Source: Planctomycetota bacterium (lineage in GTDB: Bacteria > Planctomycetota > B15-G4 > SIAN01). Taken from it: 64,000 bases of DNA. Numbering within the stretch: the first letter of the stretch is position 1; every line of letters begins with the position of its first letter. The notes beneath the pieces are model-generated. The model did not search any database. It had not been told where the DNA came from and was given only the letters and a program-made list of their open reading frames with translations. The position numbers and the translations under genes were made by a program. Shown one piece after another: positions 18,629 through 29,377 of the stretch. The stretch covers positions 124,001-188,000 of the forward strand of contig SIAN01000002.1 in NCBI GenBank assembly GCA_009691715.1, read 5' to 3'.

Positions 18629-19879
18629 TCAGGTCGGCGCGTTGGCGAAGTCGTAGCGCATCGGGACGACGACTACGCCGCCTTCGGAGACGGTGAAGCG
18701 GCGGCGGTCGCGCGCGAGGTCGTGGCCGATCGTCTCGCCGGCGGGGACGTGGGTCCACTTGTCGATGATCGCGCGGCGGACTTTGGCGCCGGGGCCGACG
18801 ACGACGCCCGCGTGGAGGATCGAGTCCTCGACCACGGCGTGCTCCTCGACCCGGCAGCGGTAGGCCAGCAACGACCGCTCGACCCGCCCGCCCGAGACGA
18901 CCACTCCCGGCGACAGGATCGAGTCGAGCACCTCCGCGCGCTTGCCCGTGCCTGGCGGATCAGCGAACACCGTCTTCGCCGGCGGCTCGTTGTGCTGCAT
19001 GGTGAAGATCGGCCAGTCGTGGTCGTACAGGTTGAACTGCGGCTCGACCGCGATGAGGTCGAGGTTCGCCTCGTAGAACGAGTCGATCGTCCCGATGTCG
19101 CGCCAGTACGGTTCGGCCTTGTGGTTCTCGTCCACGAAACGATGCGCCGCGACCCGGTGATCCACGATCGCGCGCGGGATGACGTCCTTGCCGAAGTCGT
19201 GGCTCGAATCGGCGCGCCTCGCGTCCGCGACCAGCAACTTCTTCAGCACGGCGGTCTCGAACAGGTAGATCCCCATCGAAGCGAGCGACCAGCCGGGCCG
19301 GTCTGCCATCTCCTTCGGCTGCTTCGGCTTCTCGGCGAAGCCCGTCACCGAGCCATCGGCAGCGGTCTCGAACACACCGAAACGGCGCGCGTCGGCGCAC
19401 TTCACCGGGATCGCGCCGATGGTCACGTCGGCACGGCGCTCGACGTGATCGGCCAGCATGCGGCCGTAGTCCATTTTGTAGATGTGATCGCCCGACAGGA
19501 TCAGCACGCGCTTCTTGCCCTCCGCCTCGATCGTCTCGAGGTTCTGGTGGACGGCATCCGCGGTGCCGCCGTACCACGTCTCGCGGGTGGCGCGCTGCGG
19601 CGGCAGCGGCGCGATGAACTGCGCGAGGCGTCGCGGCAGGAAGTTCCAGCCGAGACGCAGATGGTCCTCGAGCGAACGCGAGCGGTACTGCGTCAGCACG
19701 TAGATGTGGCGCAGACCGGAGTTGATCGAGTTGCTGATCGTGAAATCGACGATCCGGTAGATGCCGCCGAAGCTCACCGCCGGCTTGGCCCGCTCCGCCG
19801 TGAGCGGCATGAGTCGCTCGCCCTGGCCGCCCGCCAGGATCAACGTCAACGTCTGCTGCAGCGCGTCATGGATCGGCAT
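18629..19879 (-). CDS. glgC: Glucose-1-phosphate adenylyltransferase
   Basis: The 416-residue enzyme makes ADP-glucose from ATP and glucose-1-phosphate, the committed step of bacterial glycogen synthesis. The nucleotide-binding loop LILAGGQGERLMPLT lies near the N-terminus, then WYGGTADAVHQN, LILSGDHIYKMDY and the sugar-binding FVDENHKAEPYWRDIGT region. A left-handed beta-helix of hexapeptide repeats follows (DSILSPGVVVSGGRVERSLL). Length is normal for GlgC. It starts with ATG at 19879, 45 bp after galT, and is the last gene of the five-gene unit led by the NtrC-type regulator. No glycogen synthase gene lies in the window. Confidence 0.95.
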   Translation of the reverse strand: MPIHDALQQTLTLILAGGQGERLMPLTAERAKPAVSFGGIYRIVDFTISNSINSGLRHIYVLTQYRSRSLEDHLRLGWNFLPRRLAQFIAPLPPQRATRETWYGGTADAVHQNLETIEAEGKKRVLILSGDHIYKMDYGRMLADHVERRADVTIGAIPVKCADARRFGVFETAADGSVTGFAEKPKQPKEMADRPGWSLASMGIYLFETAVLKKLLVADARRADSSHDFGKDVIPRAIVDHRVAAHRFVDENHKAEPYWRDIGTIDSFYEANLDLIAVEPQFNLYDHDWPIFTMQHNEPPAKTVFADPPGTGKRAEVLDSILSPGVVVSGGRVERSLLAYRCRVEEHAVVEDSILHAGVVVGPGAKVRRAIIDKWTHVPAGETIGHDLARDRRRFTVSEGGVVVVPMRYDFANAPT

Positions 19880-19924
19880 CGCGAACCTCCGTCGTCGGCT
19901 CCACCGCCGTCATGCACACCACCG

Positions 19925-21001
19925 TCACGCCTTGCGCGCGGCTCGCCACGCCGCCACCGCCTCGTCGCTCACGTCGACTCCGCGCAGGTGGCGCGCCGCC
20001 TCCTCGGGCGGCGTCGCGTTGATGTAGAAGCCGCTCCCCCACTCGAATCCGGCCACCGGCGTGAGCCTGGGATACAGGATCAACTGCCAGTGGAAGTCGT
20101 GGCGCAACGTGTCCCAGAAGCCGCCGCGCCGCGGCACCGCGTGGAGGTTCGGTTCGGCGTGCAGCACGAAGTTGTAGGGCGGGTCGCCGAGGCCGAGCCG
20201 GATGCGCAGCAGCGCGTCCTTCAGCGCCCGCGCCAGGCCGTCGGCCTCGTGCCGCGACAGTTCGCCGTACGACCAGCGATGCTCCTTGGGCGCGATCATG
20301 ATCTCGTACGGGAAGCGCGACGCGTAGGGCGCGAAGGTCACGAAGCCTCCTTCCTCGCGAATGATCCGGCTGCCGTCGTGGCGTTCGTGCTGCAGCAGGT
20401 CGCAGAAGAGGCAGCGCTCCTTGCGGCGGAAGTGCTCGCGGAACGCCTCGAGCTTGCGGCTGATGCGGATCGGATTGACCGGCGTCGCGATCAACTGGCT
20501 GTGCGAGTGGTCGAGCGTCGCGCCGGCCGCGGCGCCGCGATTGCGGAACAGCAGCACGTACTTGAGCCGCGTGTCGTGGTAGAGGTCGACGAGCCGATCG
20601 CGATAGCAGAGCAGCACGTCGCGCAGCGCGGGCCCATCGAGGTCGGAGAGGTCGTGGTCGTGGACCGGCGTCTCGACGATCACCTCGTGCGCCCCGACGC
20701 CGCGCATCGCGTCATAGGGCCCCTCGGCGTGCTGGTCATGCGCGCCCTCGACCGTCAGCGCCGGAAACTGGTTGGCGAAGACGCGCACGCGCCACCCCGG
20801 CCCGTTGCTGTGGCCGCCGGCTTCGCGCAGCGCGAGGATTTCGGGCGGCGTCAGCGACTCATGGCCGGGACAGAACGGACACGGATCGACCGGCTCGATC
20901 GGCGCGGCCGCGATCCCGAGGGCGCCGCGCGGCCGACGCGCGCGCTCTGGCGCGACGATGATCCAGCGCTGGTCAAGAGGATCGCGGCGCAGTTCCGACA
21001 C
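19925..21001 (-). CDS. galT: Galactose-1-phosphate uridylyltransferase
   Basis: The 358-residue HIT-superfamily enzyme exchanges UMP between UDP-glucose and galactose-1-phosphate in the Leloir pathway. Zinc-type Cys residues occur in PCPFCPG (40-46). The active-site motif is DHSHSQ with the nucleophilic His at 167; the family usually has HPHxQ, so Pro is Ser here. The start is a GTG at 21001. It sits between the GH57 glucanotransferase gene (42 bp upstream) and glgC (45 bp downstream). In glycogen clusters, GalT-like proteins may also act as ADP-glucose or other sugar-1-phosphate nucleotidyltransferases, so substrate specificity is not certain. Confidence 0.92.
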   Translation of the reverse strand: MSELRRDPLDQRWIIVAPERARRPRGALGIAAAPIEPVDPCPFCPGHESLTPPEILALREAGGHSNGPGWRVRVFANQFPALTVEGAHDQHAEGPYDAMRGVGAHEVIVETPVHDHDLSDLDGPALRDVLLCYRDRLVDLYHDTRLKYVLLFRNRGAAAGATLDHSHSQLIATPVNPIRISRKLEAFREHFRRKERCLFCDLLQHERHDGSRIIREEGGFVTFAPYASRFPYEIMIAPKEHRWSYGELSRHEADGLARALKDALLRIRLGLGDPPYNFVLHAEPNLHAVPRRGGFWDTLRHDFHWQLILYPRLTPVAGFEWGSGFYINATPPEEAARHLRGVDVSDEAVAAWRAARKA

Positions 21002-21043
21002 GTTTCGTTCTCCATCGATGGACTTGCGAAGGGCGCGGCGCGA

Positions 21044-23194
21044 TCAGGTGGCCGCAAGCGGCTTCAGCCGGACGAGCAGCCGCCACGGCTCGCCGGAAAG
21101 CGTCTTCAACTCGAAAGCGAGCAGCAGCGCGCTCGCCTGCAGACAGGTTTCGACCCCGCTTTCCGATCGCGACACGGTGCGGATCGGCGTGATGCGAGCA
21201 GTGAAGGGCCGCGACGCCTCGATCCGGAAGCGACCGCGCTCGTCGGCGAGTTCGAGCGCGTCGCCGGCGAAGACAACCGCTTCGCCCGCCGGGACTCGCC
21301 GCCCGTCCTGCAGCACGAAGCGCCGCTCGTCGAGGCCGGCGCCTGGCACCGACAGATCGAAGCGCAAGGTCGCCCATCCGATCGGGAGCGGCCGGCCGAT
21401 CGCCGCGAGCGTCACGGTCGCCTCGAACGCGCCGTCGGCGTGAAGCTCGAAACTGCGGGTCACGTCGAGGCGCGTGCCGCGCGCGGCCTCGATCGTCGCC
21501 GCCAGATCGACGCGCGCGCGGTCGGCGCTGAGCGGGCGCGTGAGCCGCAGCGGTGCGACCGCGACGCCGTAGCGGTCTGGACCGCGCGTCTCCGCCGTCG
21601 CAGCGAGACGCTCTTCGCTACCCGGCCCGTCGGTCACCAGCTCGAGCGCGAACGCCCCGCGCCCGCGCTCGTCGTAGCGCAGAAGCTCCTCGGCATTCTC
21701 GAGCGCGAGCTTCTGGTCGTGGATGCTCTTCGGCGCGAGCTGCGCGGCGTGCGCGTCGTCGCGCCGTCGCAGCTCGTCGTGATAGGCCTCGTGCACGCGC
21801 GCGATGCCGTTCAGCAGGTTGCGCCGCGTCGGCCAATGGTCGAGCAGTTCGACCAGCCCGCCGCGGGAAGGTGCGATCCACGCCGACCAGCCATGCCCTT
21901 CAAGCAGCACCTCGTCGACGCCATCGCAATCGAGGTCGGTTTGCTCGGCGTGCGGCGCACCGGCTTGATCGCCACGCAACGCCTCGAGCCGGGCGCGCGC
22001 ATCGAGCAGTTCGCCGACGATGGCATCGCGCAGGAACGGCAGGTACAGCCCGCCGAACACCCCGTGCCAGTAGGCGCAGTTGCACTGCCCGCGGAAGAGC
22101 GCGCGCACCGCGGGATGCAGCTGTTCGATCGAGTGCAACCCATCGGGCGGTCGCAGGCCCATGCGGCGCGTCTGCTCGGAAAGTCGCGCCATGCGCTGCG
22201 CGAGCCGGTTCGCCTCGGGATAGCGCGCGAGGAAATTGCGCCAGGTCGCGCCGCGCAGGAACGGCTTCACCGCCGCCCCCACTTCCACGTGCGCCTTGCT
22301 GTCGAGCGCCTTCATCACCGCGTCGAGCGCGACCTGCGCCTTCGGTGGCAGCGACCAGTGGCCCATCTCGAAATAGGACGCGGTCGGCAGATAGACGCGC
22401 CCCGCCGGCGGCAGCGCGCGCTCCGCTTCGGCCAGCGTGGTCGGCTTGAGCCAGGCGCGGTTCGCCTCGATCGCGGCGAGGAACTTCTGGAGCCAGCCCG
22501 CTCCGTAGACCCACTCCTGCGTGCCCGGCCACAGTCCGAACTTTTCGCCGTCGTCGCCAAACACCAGCAGCTTCTGGCCGGCGGTATGGCGCTCCTTCAG
22601 CCAGGCAACGATCTCCTCGACCGGCTTGAACGGGATCAGGTAGCGCAGCTTCTGGCTGATCGGGAAGAGGCGCACGACGTGGCCCTCGTCCTCGGTCGCG
22701 TAGCTGCCGTCGAGCTCGTCGATCGAAAGGCCGGCACCTTCGAAGTGCGTGTCGTCGACCACCACCGAGCGGATGCCTGCGGCCGCGAGATCGCTCGGGA
22801 GCGTCGGCTCCCACACTCGCTCCGTGAGCCAGAGACTGGTCGCGTCCGCGCCAAATTGATCGGCGAGCCAAGCGCGATGGAGGCGCACCTGGTCGATCCG
22901 GTCGCGGCGCGGGATCGACGGCAGGATCGGCTCGAACAGGCCCGACGCCTGCAGCTCGATCTGGCCGCGCTTCACGCCGGTCGCCACCAGATCGACCATG
23001 TCGCGCGCGTTCGAAAGCCACCATTCGAGCAGCGGTCCCGACACGTGCAGCACGAACGGGATCTTTTGGTGGCGTGCCAGCGCCTGCAGCAGCGGCCGAT
23101 AGGAGCCGGCCGTCGCCTTCTCGATCACCCAACCGAAATTGCCGATCGGCTGATGGCAATGCAGGTCGAGCACGAGGCGCAGCGCCTCGGCCAT
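21044..23194 (-). CDS. GH57 4-alpha-glucanotransferase
   Basis: The 716-residue protein starts at ATG 23194, which has GGGGAGAGG upstream. The GH57 barrel opens with DLHCHQPIGNF. The nucleophile Glu is E125 in LWLTERVWEP and the acid/base Asp is D214 in VFGDDGEKFG. These positions agree closely with the archaeal 4-alpha-glucanotransferase residues E123 and D214. The C-terminal half is beta-rich, like the DUF1925/1926 domains of that subfamily. The enzyme should transfer or cleave alpha-1,4-glucan segments in the cytoplasm; no signal peptide is visible. It is third in the regulator-GH57-GH57-galT-glgC unit, 51 bp after the other GH57 gene. Confidence 0.9.
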   Translation of the reverse strand: MAEALRLVLDLHCHQPIGNFGWVIEKATAGSYRPLLQALARHQKIPFVLHVSGPLLEWWLSNARDMVDLVATGVKRGQIELQASGLFEPILPSIPRRDRIDQVRLHRAWLADQFGADATSLWLTERVWEPTLPSDLAAAGIRSVVVDDTHFEGAGLSIDELDGSYATEDEGHVVRLFPISQKLRYLIPFKPVEEIVAWLKERHTAGQKLLVFGDDGEKFGLWPGTQEWVYGAGWLQKFLAAIEANRAWLKPTTLAEAERALPPAGRVYLPTASYFEMGHWSLPPKAQVALDAVMKALDSKAHVEVGAAVKPFLRGATWRNFLARYPEANRLAQRMARLSEQTRRMGLRPPDGLHSIEQLHPAVRALFRGQCNCAYWHGVFGGLYLPFLRDAIVGELLDARARLEALRGDQAGAPHAEQTDLDCDGVDEVLLEGHGWSAWIAPSRGGLVELLDHWPTRRNLLNGIARVHEAYHDELRRRDDAHAAQLAPKSIHDQKLALENAEELLRYDERGRGAFALELVTDGPGSEERLAATAETRGPDRYGVAVAPLRLTRPLSADRARVDLAATIEAARGTRLDVTRSFELHADGAFEATVTLAAIGRPLPIGWATLRFDLSVPGAGLDERRFVLQDGRRVPAGEAVVFAGDALELADERGRFRIEASRPFTARITPIRTVSRSESGVETCLQASALLLAFELKTLSGEPWRLLVRLKPLAAT

Positions 23195-23245
23195 GGCCCT
23201 CTCCCCGTCCACCCGGAACCGGCGGCGCCGATCCCTACCGAGTTC

Positions 23246-25309
23246 TCAAACGTACCACCGCGCCGCCGCGAATTCGCGGTCGGGGACGCGCAGTCGCGCG
23301 AGTCGCCCCGCTGGCCAGTGCAGCACCTCGCCGTCGACGGTCTCGAGCTCGATCCGGAATCGCAGCGTCGAGCCGGCCGCGGCCCCGAGGTCGGCGAGCG
23401 CCAGCTCGAACCGGAGCCACGGCAGCTCCGTCGGCCGCGCGTCGGTCGCGCTGTCGAAGCCGCGTGGGCGCGGCTCGCTGAAAAAGAGGCGGCCCTTGAC
23501 CAGCGGCGCCTCGCGTTCGACCGCGAGGTGAAGCGCTCCACGCTCGAAGCCGAACAGCAGCCGACGAGCGACGCGGCGGGCGCGCGTCATCGAGCCGCCG
23601 GCGGCCTGGAAGTCGAACCAGCCGGCCGACTGCCACTCGAACAGGTCTTCGGCCCGGCCGCGCACGCGCACCTGTTCGAGCGGCTCGCGCGACGGACGCA
23701 GATCCTCGCGGCGCGCGTCGGGCGCAGGCAACGGCGGCGGATCGTGGCCGGCGGCGCGGAAGACGATGCGCAGGTGCGCGTGGAACAGTTCGGAGAAGAG
23801 CTCGCGCTGCGCTGTGAAGTGATCGTCGCCGAACCACCAGTACCAGTCGCTGCCTTCGAGCACGCGCAAGGACTTCGCGACGCGCTCCGGTAGCTCGGCA
23901 AGCGCCTTGCCGGCGAACAGCGCGCGCGCCTGCGCCAGCAACCGCCAACCGTCAAGCTTCTCCCGCTGCCCGGCCCAAGTATCGAGGTTGCCGCCGATCC
24001 AGGAACCCTTCGCGAGCCGCGCTAGCCGGCCGACGCCCTGCGACCTCTGCGCCTTCGCGAGCGCGTCGCTCATCGTGACCGGGCGCAGGCGCGGATGGGC
24101 TGCGAGCTCGCGATAAAGCGTGCGCAGGAAGGGCTCGCCGGCGCCGGCGTAGCTCTCCCACGGGTTCTCGCCGTCGAGGATCACGGAGACGACCGGCTCC
24201 TCGAGCGAGGTCGAGGAACGCAGCTCGTCGAGGCGACGCAGCAGATCTCGCACCGCCGACTCTGCCGGCCAACTCTGGTAGAGGAACCCAATGCGGTCGG
24301 AGAGCTCGTGGTCGCGGAAGAAGAGCGCGACTTCGGCATCCGCCGCGCCGACGCGGTGCGGTCGGAAGAGTTCGTCGCGCCCCGTCTGCGCGCCGGCGAG
24401 CGAGGCGAACAGGATCGATTCGTCGGTCGCCGCCCAAGCAAGGCCGGCGCGTGACAGCTCGCGGATCGCCGCTTCGGAGACAGCGCCCTCGGCCGGCCAC
24501 ATGCCGCGCGGCGGCGCGCCGAACAGGCGGCGGTAACGCTCGACCGCGCGCGCCACATGGTCGGCCGCGTCGCCCGGCTGCTCGAACAGGAACGGCGCCT
24601 CGAGGCCGCCCGACTGCGGGAATTCGGTCGAGTCCAGCTTGCACACCAGCGGCAGGATCGGGTGCTGGTCGGGCGTCGTCGAGATCTCGACCTGCCCGCT
24701 CGCAGCGAGCTGCTTGAGGCGCGGCAGCAGCGACTCGATCTCGGCGCGATGCAGCTCCAGCAGCCGTGCGAAGTCGTCGCACGTGAATCCGCGCCCCTTC
24801 GCGATCAGCGCCGCGATCTCGGCTCGACGGCGCAATCGCCACCCGCTCCACGCCAGATGGAAGAGCACGACAAGATCGAGCAGATCCGCGTCGTCGAGCG
24901 GCACGCGGCCGCCCGCCTTCAACGACGGCTCGCACCGTTCGAGCAGCTCGCGGTAGCGCGGCAGCGGGACGATCATCTGCTGGCGATGCGCGGAGAAGAG
25001 CAGCGCCGCAAGCGAGCCTTGCTCGCCGTCCGCCAAAACGCACGGCAGGCGCCGGCACTGCGCCAGCAATCGATCCTCGTGCGGCGTGCCCCACGTCTCG
25101 ACGCACCGCTCGATCTGCGCCAGCAACACCGGCGTGACGTTCAGCGTGACCCGCGCACCCGGCTCCTCTTCGAGCAGCCCGAGCATGTCGGTGTAGCCGC
25201 GCACGCCGTGCATGCGCACCCACGGCAACACCGCGATGCCGTCCTCGGGGTGGGCGTAGTCGGGCTGATGGAAGTGCCAGAGGAACGCGACGCTCAGGTG
25301 GGAGGACAT
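23246..25309 (-). CDS. GH57 glycoside hydrolase (alpha-amylase/amylopullulanase-like)
   Basis: The 687-residue protein starts at ATG 25309. GH57 motifs are in order: WHFHQPDY (11-18), the His-containing TTPDQHPILP near 211, the nucleophile E274 in MWPAEGAVS, and D379 in VILDGENPWE. The C-terminal 200 residues form an accessory region with WYWWFGDDHFTA, as in alpha-amylases and amylopullulanases of this family. No signal peptide is present, so it should act on intracellular glycogen or maltodextrin. It lies 10 bp after the sigma-54 regulator gene and is surely co-transcribed with it. Exact linkage specificity (alpha-1,4, alpha-1,6 or branching) cannot be read from the sequence. Confidence 0.9.
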   Translation of the reverse strand: MSSHLSVAFLWHFHQPDYAHPEDGIAVLPWVRMHGVRGYTDMLGLLEEEPGARVTLNVTPVLLAQIERCVETWGTPHEDRLLAQCRRLPCVLADGEQGSLAALLFSAHRQQMIVPLPRYRELLERCEPSLKAGGRVPLDDADLLDLVVLFHLAWSGWRLRRRAEIAALIAKGRGFTCDDFARLLELHRAEIESLLPRLKQLAASGQVEISTTPDQHPILPLVCKLDSTEFPQSGGLEAPFLFEQPGDAADHVARAVERYRRLFGAPPRGMWPAEGAVSEAAIRELSRAGLAWAATDESILFASLAGAQTGRDELFRPHRVGAADAEVALFFRDHELSDRIGFLYQSWPAESAVRDLLRRLDELRSSTSLEEPVVSVILDGENPWESYAGAGEPFLRTLYRELAAHPRLRPVTMSDALAKAQRSQGVGRLARLAKGSWIGGNLDTWAGQREKLDGWRLLAQARALFAGKALAELPERVAKSLRVLEGSDWYWWFGDDHFTAQRELFSELFHAHLRIVFRAAGHDPPPLPAPDARREDLRPSREPLEQVRVRGRAEDLFEWQSAGWFDFQAAGGSMTRARRVARRLLFGFERGALHLAVEREAPLVKGRLFFSEPRPRGFDSATDARPTELPWLRFELALADLGAAAGSTLRFRIELETVDGEVLHWPAGRLARLRVPDREFAAARWYV

Positions 25310-25319
25310 GCTTTTTCGA

Positions 25320-26723
<1,404 letters not shown>

Positions 26724-26791
26724 CTCAGTTCGGGGCTCCGGGCGGCGAAGCCTATCCTCTGGCCCCTTCGATCCGCCCCCTCGAGACGCCG

Positions 26792-27928
26792 ATGGCGACC
26801 GCCAAGAAGAACCTCGCTTCCGGAAAAACCCCGTTGCGCCGCGCCGACCCGCTCGACCAGCTCGGCCGCGAACTGCTGGTCCAGATCATGCAGGAGATCA
26901 CGCGCGACGCCGTGCTCACCATCGACCGCGACGGGCGCATCACCAGCTGGAATCAGGGCGCCGAGGCGCTGCTCGGCTGGCCGGCGGCAGAGGTCCTCGG
27001 CCGCCACTTCGACTTCCTGCTCCCGGAGGATCTGAAGCGCTCGGGCGAGGTCGAGCGACTGCTCGAAGCGACCGAATCGCACGGCTTCCTGCGCGACTGG
27101 GAAACGCGCCGCCTCACCAAGGACGGCCACGAGATCCATGTCGCGCTGACGCGGATGCACCAGCTCGACGGCGACGGCAAACCGCTCGGAGCGACCGCGA
27201 TCCTGCGCGACATCTCGCCGCGCAAGGGGCTCGAAGAGGAGCTGCTCCGCGCGCGGACGCTCGGCGCGATCGGCGAGGCGGCCGCGCGCATCGCCCACGA
27301 GATCAGGAACCCGCTCACCGGCATCCACAACGCCATCACGCTGCTGGCCGCCGAGTTCGGCCCCGCGCACCACCGGGCGCCGATCTTCAAGGAGATCCAG
27401 CACGAGATCAAGCGCGTCGATGTGGTGCTGGACGATCTGCTCACGTTCGCGCGCCATCGGCCGCTGTCGCGCCAGCGCGTCGACCTGGTGCGGATGCTAG
27501 AGAAGGTCGTCGCCAATCTGATCGCGGCCGGAGATCTCGAAGGCGTGGTCGTGCGGCGCTACTTCCCCGACGAGCTGGTCGTGGTCGCCGACCCGAGCAT
27601 GCTCGAAGACTCGCTCTACAACCTGGTGCAGAACGCCGCCCACGCGCTGCGCGGACACAATGAGGCGCTGATCACGCTGGCGTTGAAGCCCGGTCCGAAG
27701 GGCATCGCCATCACCGTGACCGACAACGGCCCCGGCATCACCGCCGACATCCGCCGCAAGATCTTCGATCCCTTCTTCACCACCAAGGCGCACGGCACCG
27801 GGCTCGGCCTCCCGATCACCAAGAAGCACATCGAAGCGCACGGCGGCCGGCTGCGAGTGCGATCGGCGCCGGATCGGCGTACGACATTCGAGATCCTCCT
27901 CCCCCCCACCGTCGCACCGTCGAACTGA
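26792..27928 (+). CDS. Cytosolic PAS histidine kinase (NtrB-type)
   Basis: The 378-residue kinase starts at ATG 26792 and has no membrane segment. It carries a PAS domain (RDAVLTIDRDGRITSWNQGAEALLGW, about residues 38-150), an H-box IAHEIRNPLTG with His169, and an HATPase with DNGPGIT and HGTGLGLPI. It lacks an own receiver, so the divergently transcribed NtrC-type regulator is the likely partner. A cytosolic PAS sensor suggests an internal metabolic or redox signal. A weak TATCCT (26753-26758) is the best -10-like match in the divergent region. The stop is three bases before the aldehyde dehydrogenase gene, so they may share a transcript. Confidence 0.93.
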   Translation: MATAKKNLASGKTPLRRADPLDQLGRELLVQIMQEITRDAVLTIDRDGRITSWNQGAEALLGWPAAEVLGRHFDFLLPEDLKRSGEVERLLEATESHGFLRDWETRRLTKDGHEIHVALTRMHQLDGDGKPLGATAILRDISPRKGLEEELLRARTLGAIGEAAARIAHEIRNPLTGIHNAITLLAAEFGPAHHRAPIFKEIQHEIKRVDVVLDDLLTFARHRPLSRQRVDLVRMLEKVVANLIAAGDLEGVVVRRYFPDELVVVADPSMLEDSLYNLVQNAAHALRGHNEALITLALKPGPKGIAITVTDNGPGITADIRRKIFDPFFTTKAHGTGLGLPITKKHIEAHGGRLRVRSAPDRRTTFEILLPPTVAPSN

Positions 27929-27930
27929 CC

Positions 27931-29376
27931 ATGCAACGCCCCACCCGCTTCGACCTCTGGATCGGTGGCCGCTTGGTTGCGGCGCAACGTCATGTCGAGC
28001 TCGCGGCGCCATGGGACGGCCGACCGTTCGCGACGGTCGCGCAGGCGACGGTGGGCGAGGTCGAGCGGGCGATCGCGACCGCTGCTGCCGCGCGGCCCGC
28101 TGCGGCGGCGAAGAGCGCCTACGAGCGGTTCGCGTTCCTGCGTGGCGCGGCAGAGCGCGTCGGCGCGAACCACGCGCTGTTCGCCGAGACGATCGCGCTT
28201 GAGAGCGGCAAGCCGCTGCGGGAAGCGAAGGTCGAGGTCGACCGCGCGATCCAGACGCTCGAGTTCTCGGCCGAAGAGGCGAAACGGCTGCACGGAGAGA
28301 CGCTCTGCCTCGATGCGCATCCGGCCGGGAAGGGGCGTTTCGGCTACACGCGCCGCGTTCCGCGCGGCGTGATCGCCTGCATCACGCCGTTCAACTTTCC
28401 GCTCAATCTGGTGGCGCACAAGATCGGACCGGCGCTCGCCGCGGGCAACACCGTCGTGGTGAAGCCGGCGGAGGAGACCCCTTGCTCGGCGTTCCTGCTG
28501 GCGCAGGCATTGGCGGATGCCGGCTGCCCCGATGGGTTCGTGAACGTCGTCCCCGGACAGGGCGTCGAGATCGGCGAACCGCTCGCGCAACACCCCGACA
28601 TCGCGATGGTCTCCTTCACCGGCTCGCGCGCGGTCGGCATCCGGTTGCGCGCGATCGCCGGGCTGAAGCCGGTCACGCTCGAACTCGGCGGCAACGCGCC
28701 GGTCGTGATCGACGACGTGTCCGACTGGCTGGAATCGCTCGACCGCTTCGTCGTCGGCGGCTTCGCCCACAGCGGGCAGGTCTGCATCCACCTGCAGCGC
28801 ATCTACACGACCAGCGCGCGTGCCGCCGACGAAGTAGTCGAGGCGCTCGCCGCGCGCGCGGCGAAGCTCAAGATCGGCGCGCCGACCGACGAGGCGACCG
28901 AGCTCACCGGCCTGATCCGCGAACGCGACGTGGTCCGCGTGGCGAGTTGGGTCGACGAGGCGAAGAGCTTCGGCGCACGGGTCGCGACCGGCGCGGCACG
29001 GCAAGGGCGGCAGACCTACCTGCCGACCGTGCTCGCCGGGCTCAGTAGCGAGATGCGGATCGCCAAAGAGGAGTTGTTCGGGCCGGTCGTGTCAGTCGCC
29101 GCGGCCGGCAGCTTCGAGGCGGCGCTCGCGGCGGCCAACCAGACCCGCTACGGCCTGCAGGCGAGCGTCTTCACCCGCGACCTCGAACGGGCGCTGCGCG
29201 CGGCCGATGTGCTGGAAGTCGGCGGCGTGATCGTCAACGACGTGCCGCTGTTCCGCGTCGACCAGATGCCGTACGGCGGCGTCAAGGAGAGCGGACTCGG
29301 CCGCGAAGGGCCGCGCTACGCGATCGAGGAGATGAGCGAGTTGAAGACGGTCGTGATCCGCCGAACGGGGCGGTGA
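27931..29376 (+). CDS. NAD(P)-dependent aldehyde dehydrogenase
   Basis: The 481-residue ALDH-superfamily enzyme oxidises an aldehyde to the acid. The catalytic Cys is C285 in HSGQVCIHLQ and the general base E251 lies in LELGGNAP. The cofactor motif FTGSRAVG and the VKPAEETP loop are present. The QVC and PYGGVKESGLGREG motifs resemble succinate-semialdehyde/lactaldehyde-type dehydrogenases, but the substrate cannot be fixed. The gene starts three bases after the histidine kinase gene and ends two bases before the DUF3604 gene, so the three look like one unit. Confidence 0.93.
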   Translation: MQRPTRFDLWIGGRLVAAQRHVELAAPWDGRPFATVAQATVGEVERAIATAAAARPAAAAKSAYERFAFLRGAAERVGANHALFAETIALESGKPLREAKVEVDRAIQTLEFSAEEAKRLHGETLCLDAHPAGKGRFGYTRRVPRGVIACITPFNFPLNLVAHKIGPALAAGNTVVVKPAEETPCSAFLLAQALADAGCPDGFVNVVPGQGVEIGEPLAQHPDIAMVSFTGSRAVGIRLRAIAGLKPVTLELGGNAPVVIDDVSDWLESLDRFVVGGFAHSGQVCIHLQRIYTTSARAADEVVEALAARAAKLKIGAPTDEATELTGLIRERDVVRVASWVDEAKSFGARVATGAARQGRQTYLPTVLAGLSSEMRIAKEELFGPVVSVAAAGSFEAALAAANQTRYGLQASVFTRDLERALRAADVLEVGGVIVNDVPLFRVDQMPYGGVKESGLGREGPRYAIEEMSELKTVVIRRTGR

Positions 29377-29377
29377 A

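Noticed and set aside
18494..23893. Open frame of about 1,800 codons on the plus strand
   Set aside because: It lies opposite glgC, galT and the GH57 genes. Its composition is Arg/Ala/Glu/Asp-rich without any motif, as expected for the antisense of GC-rich genes.
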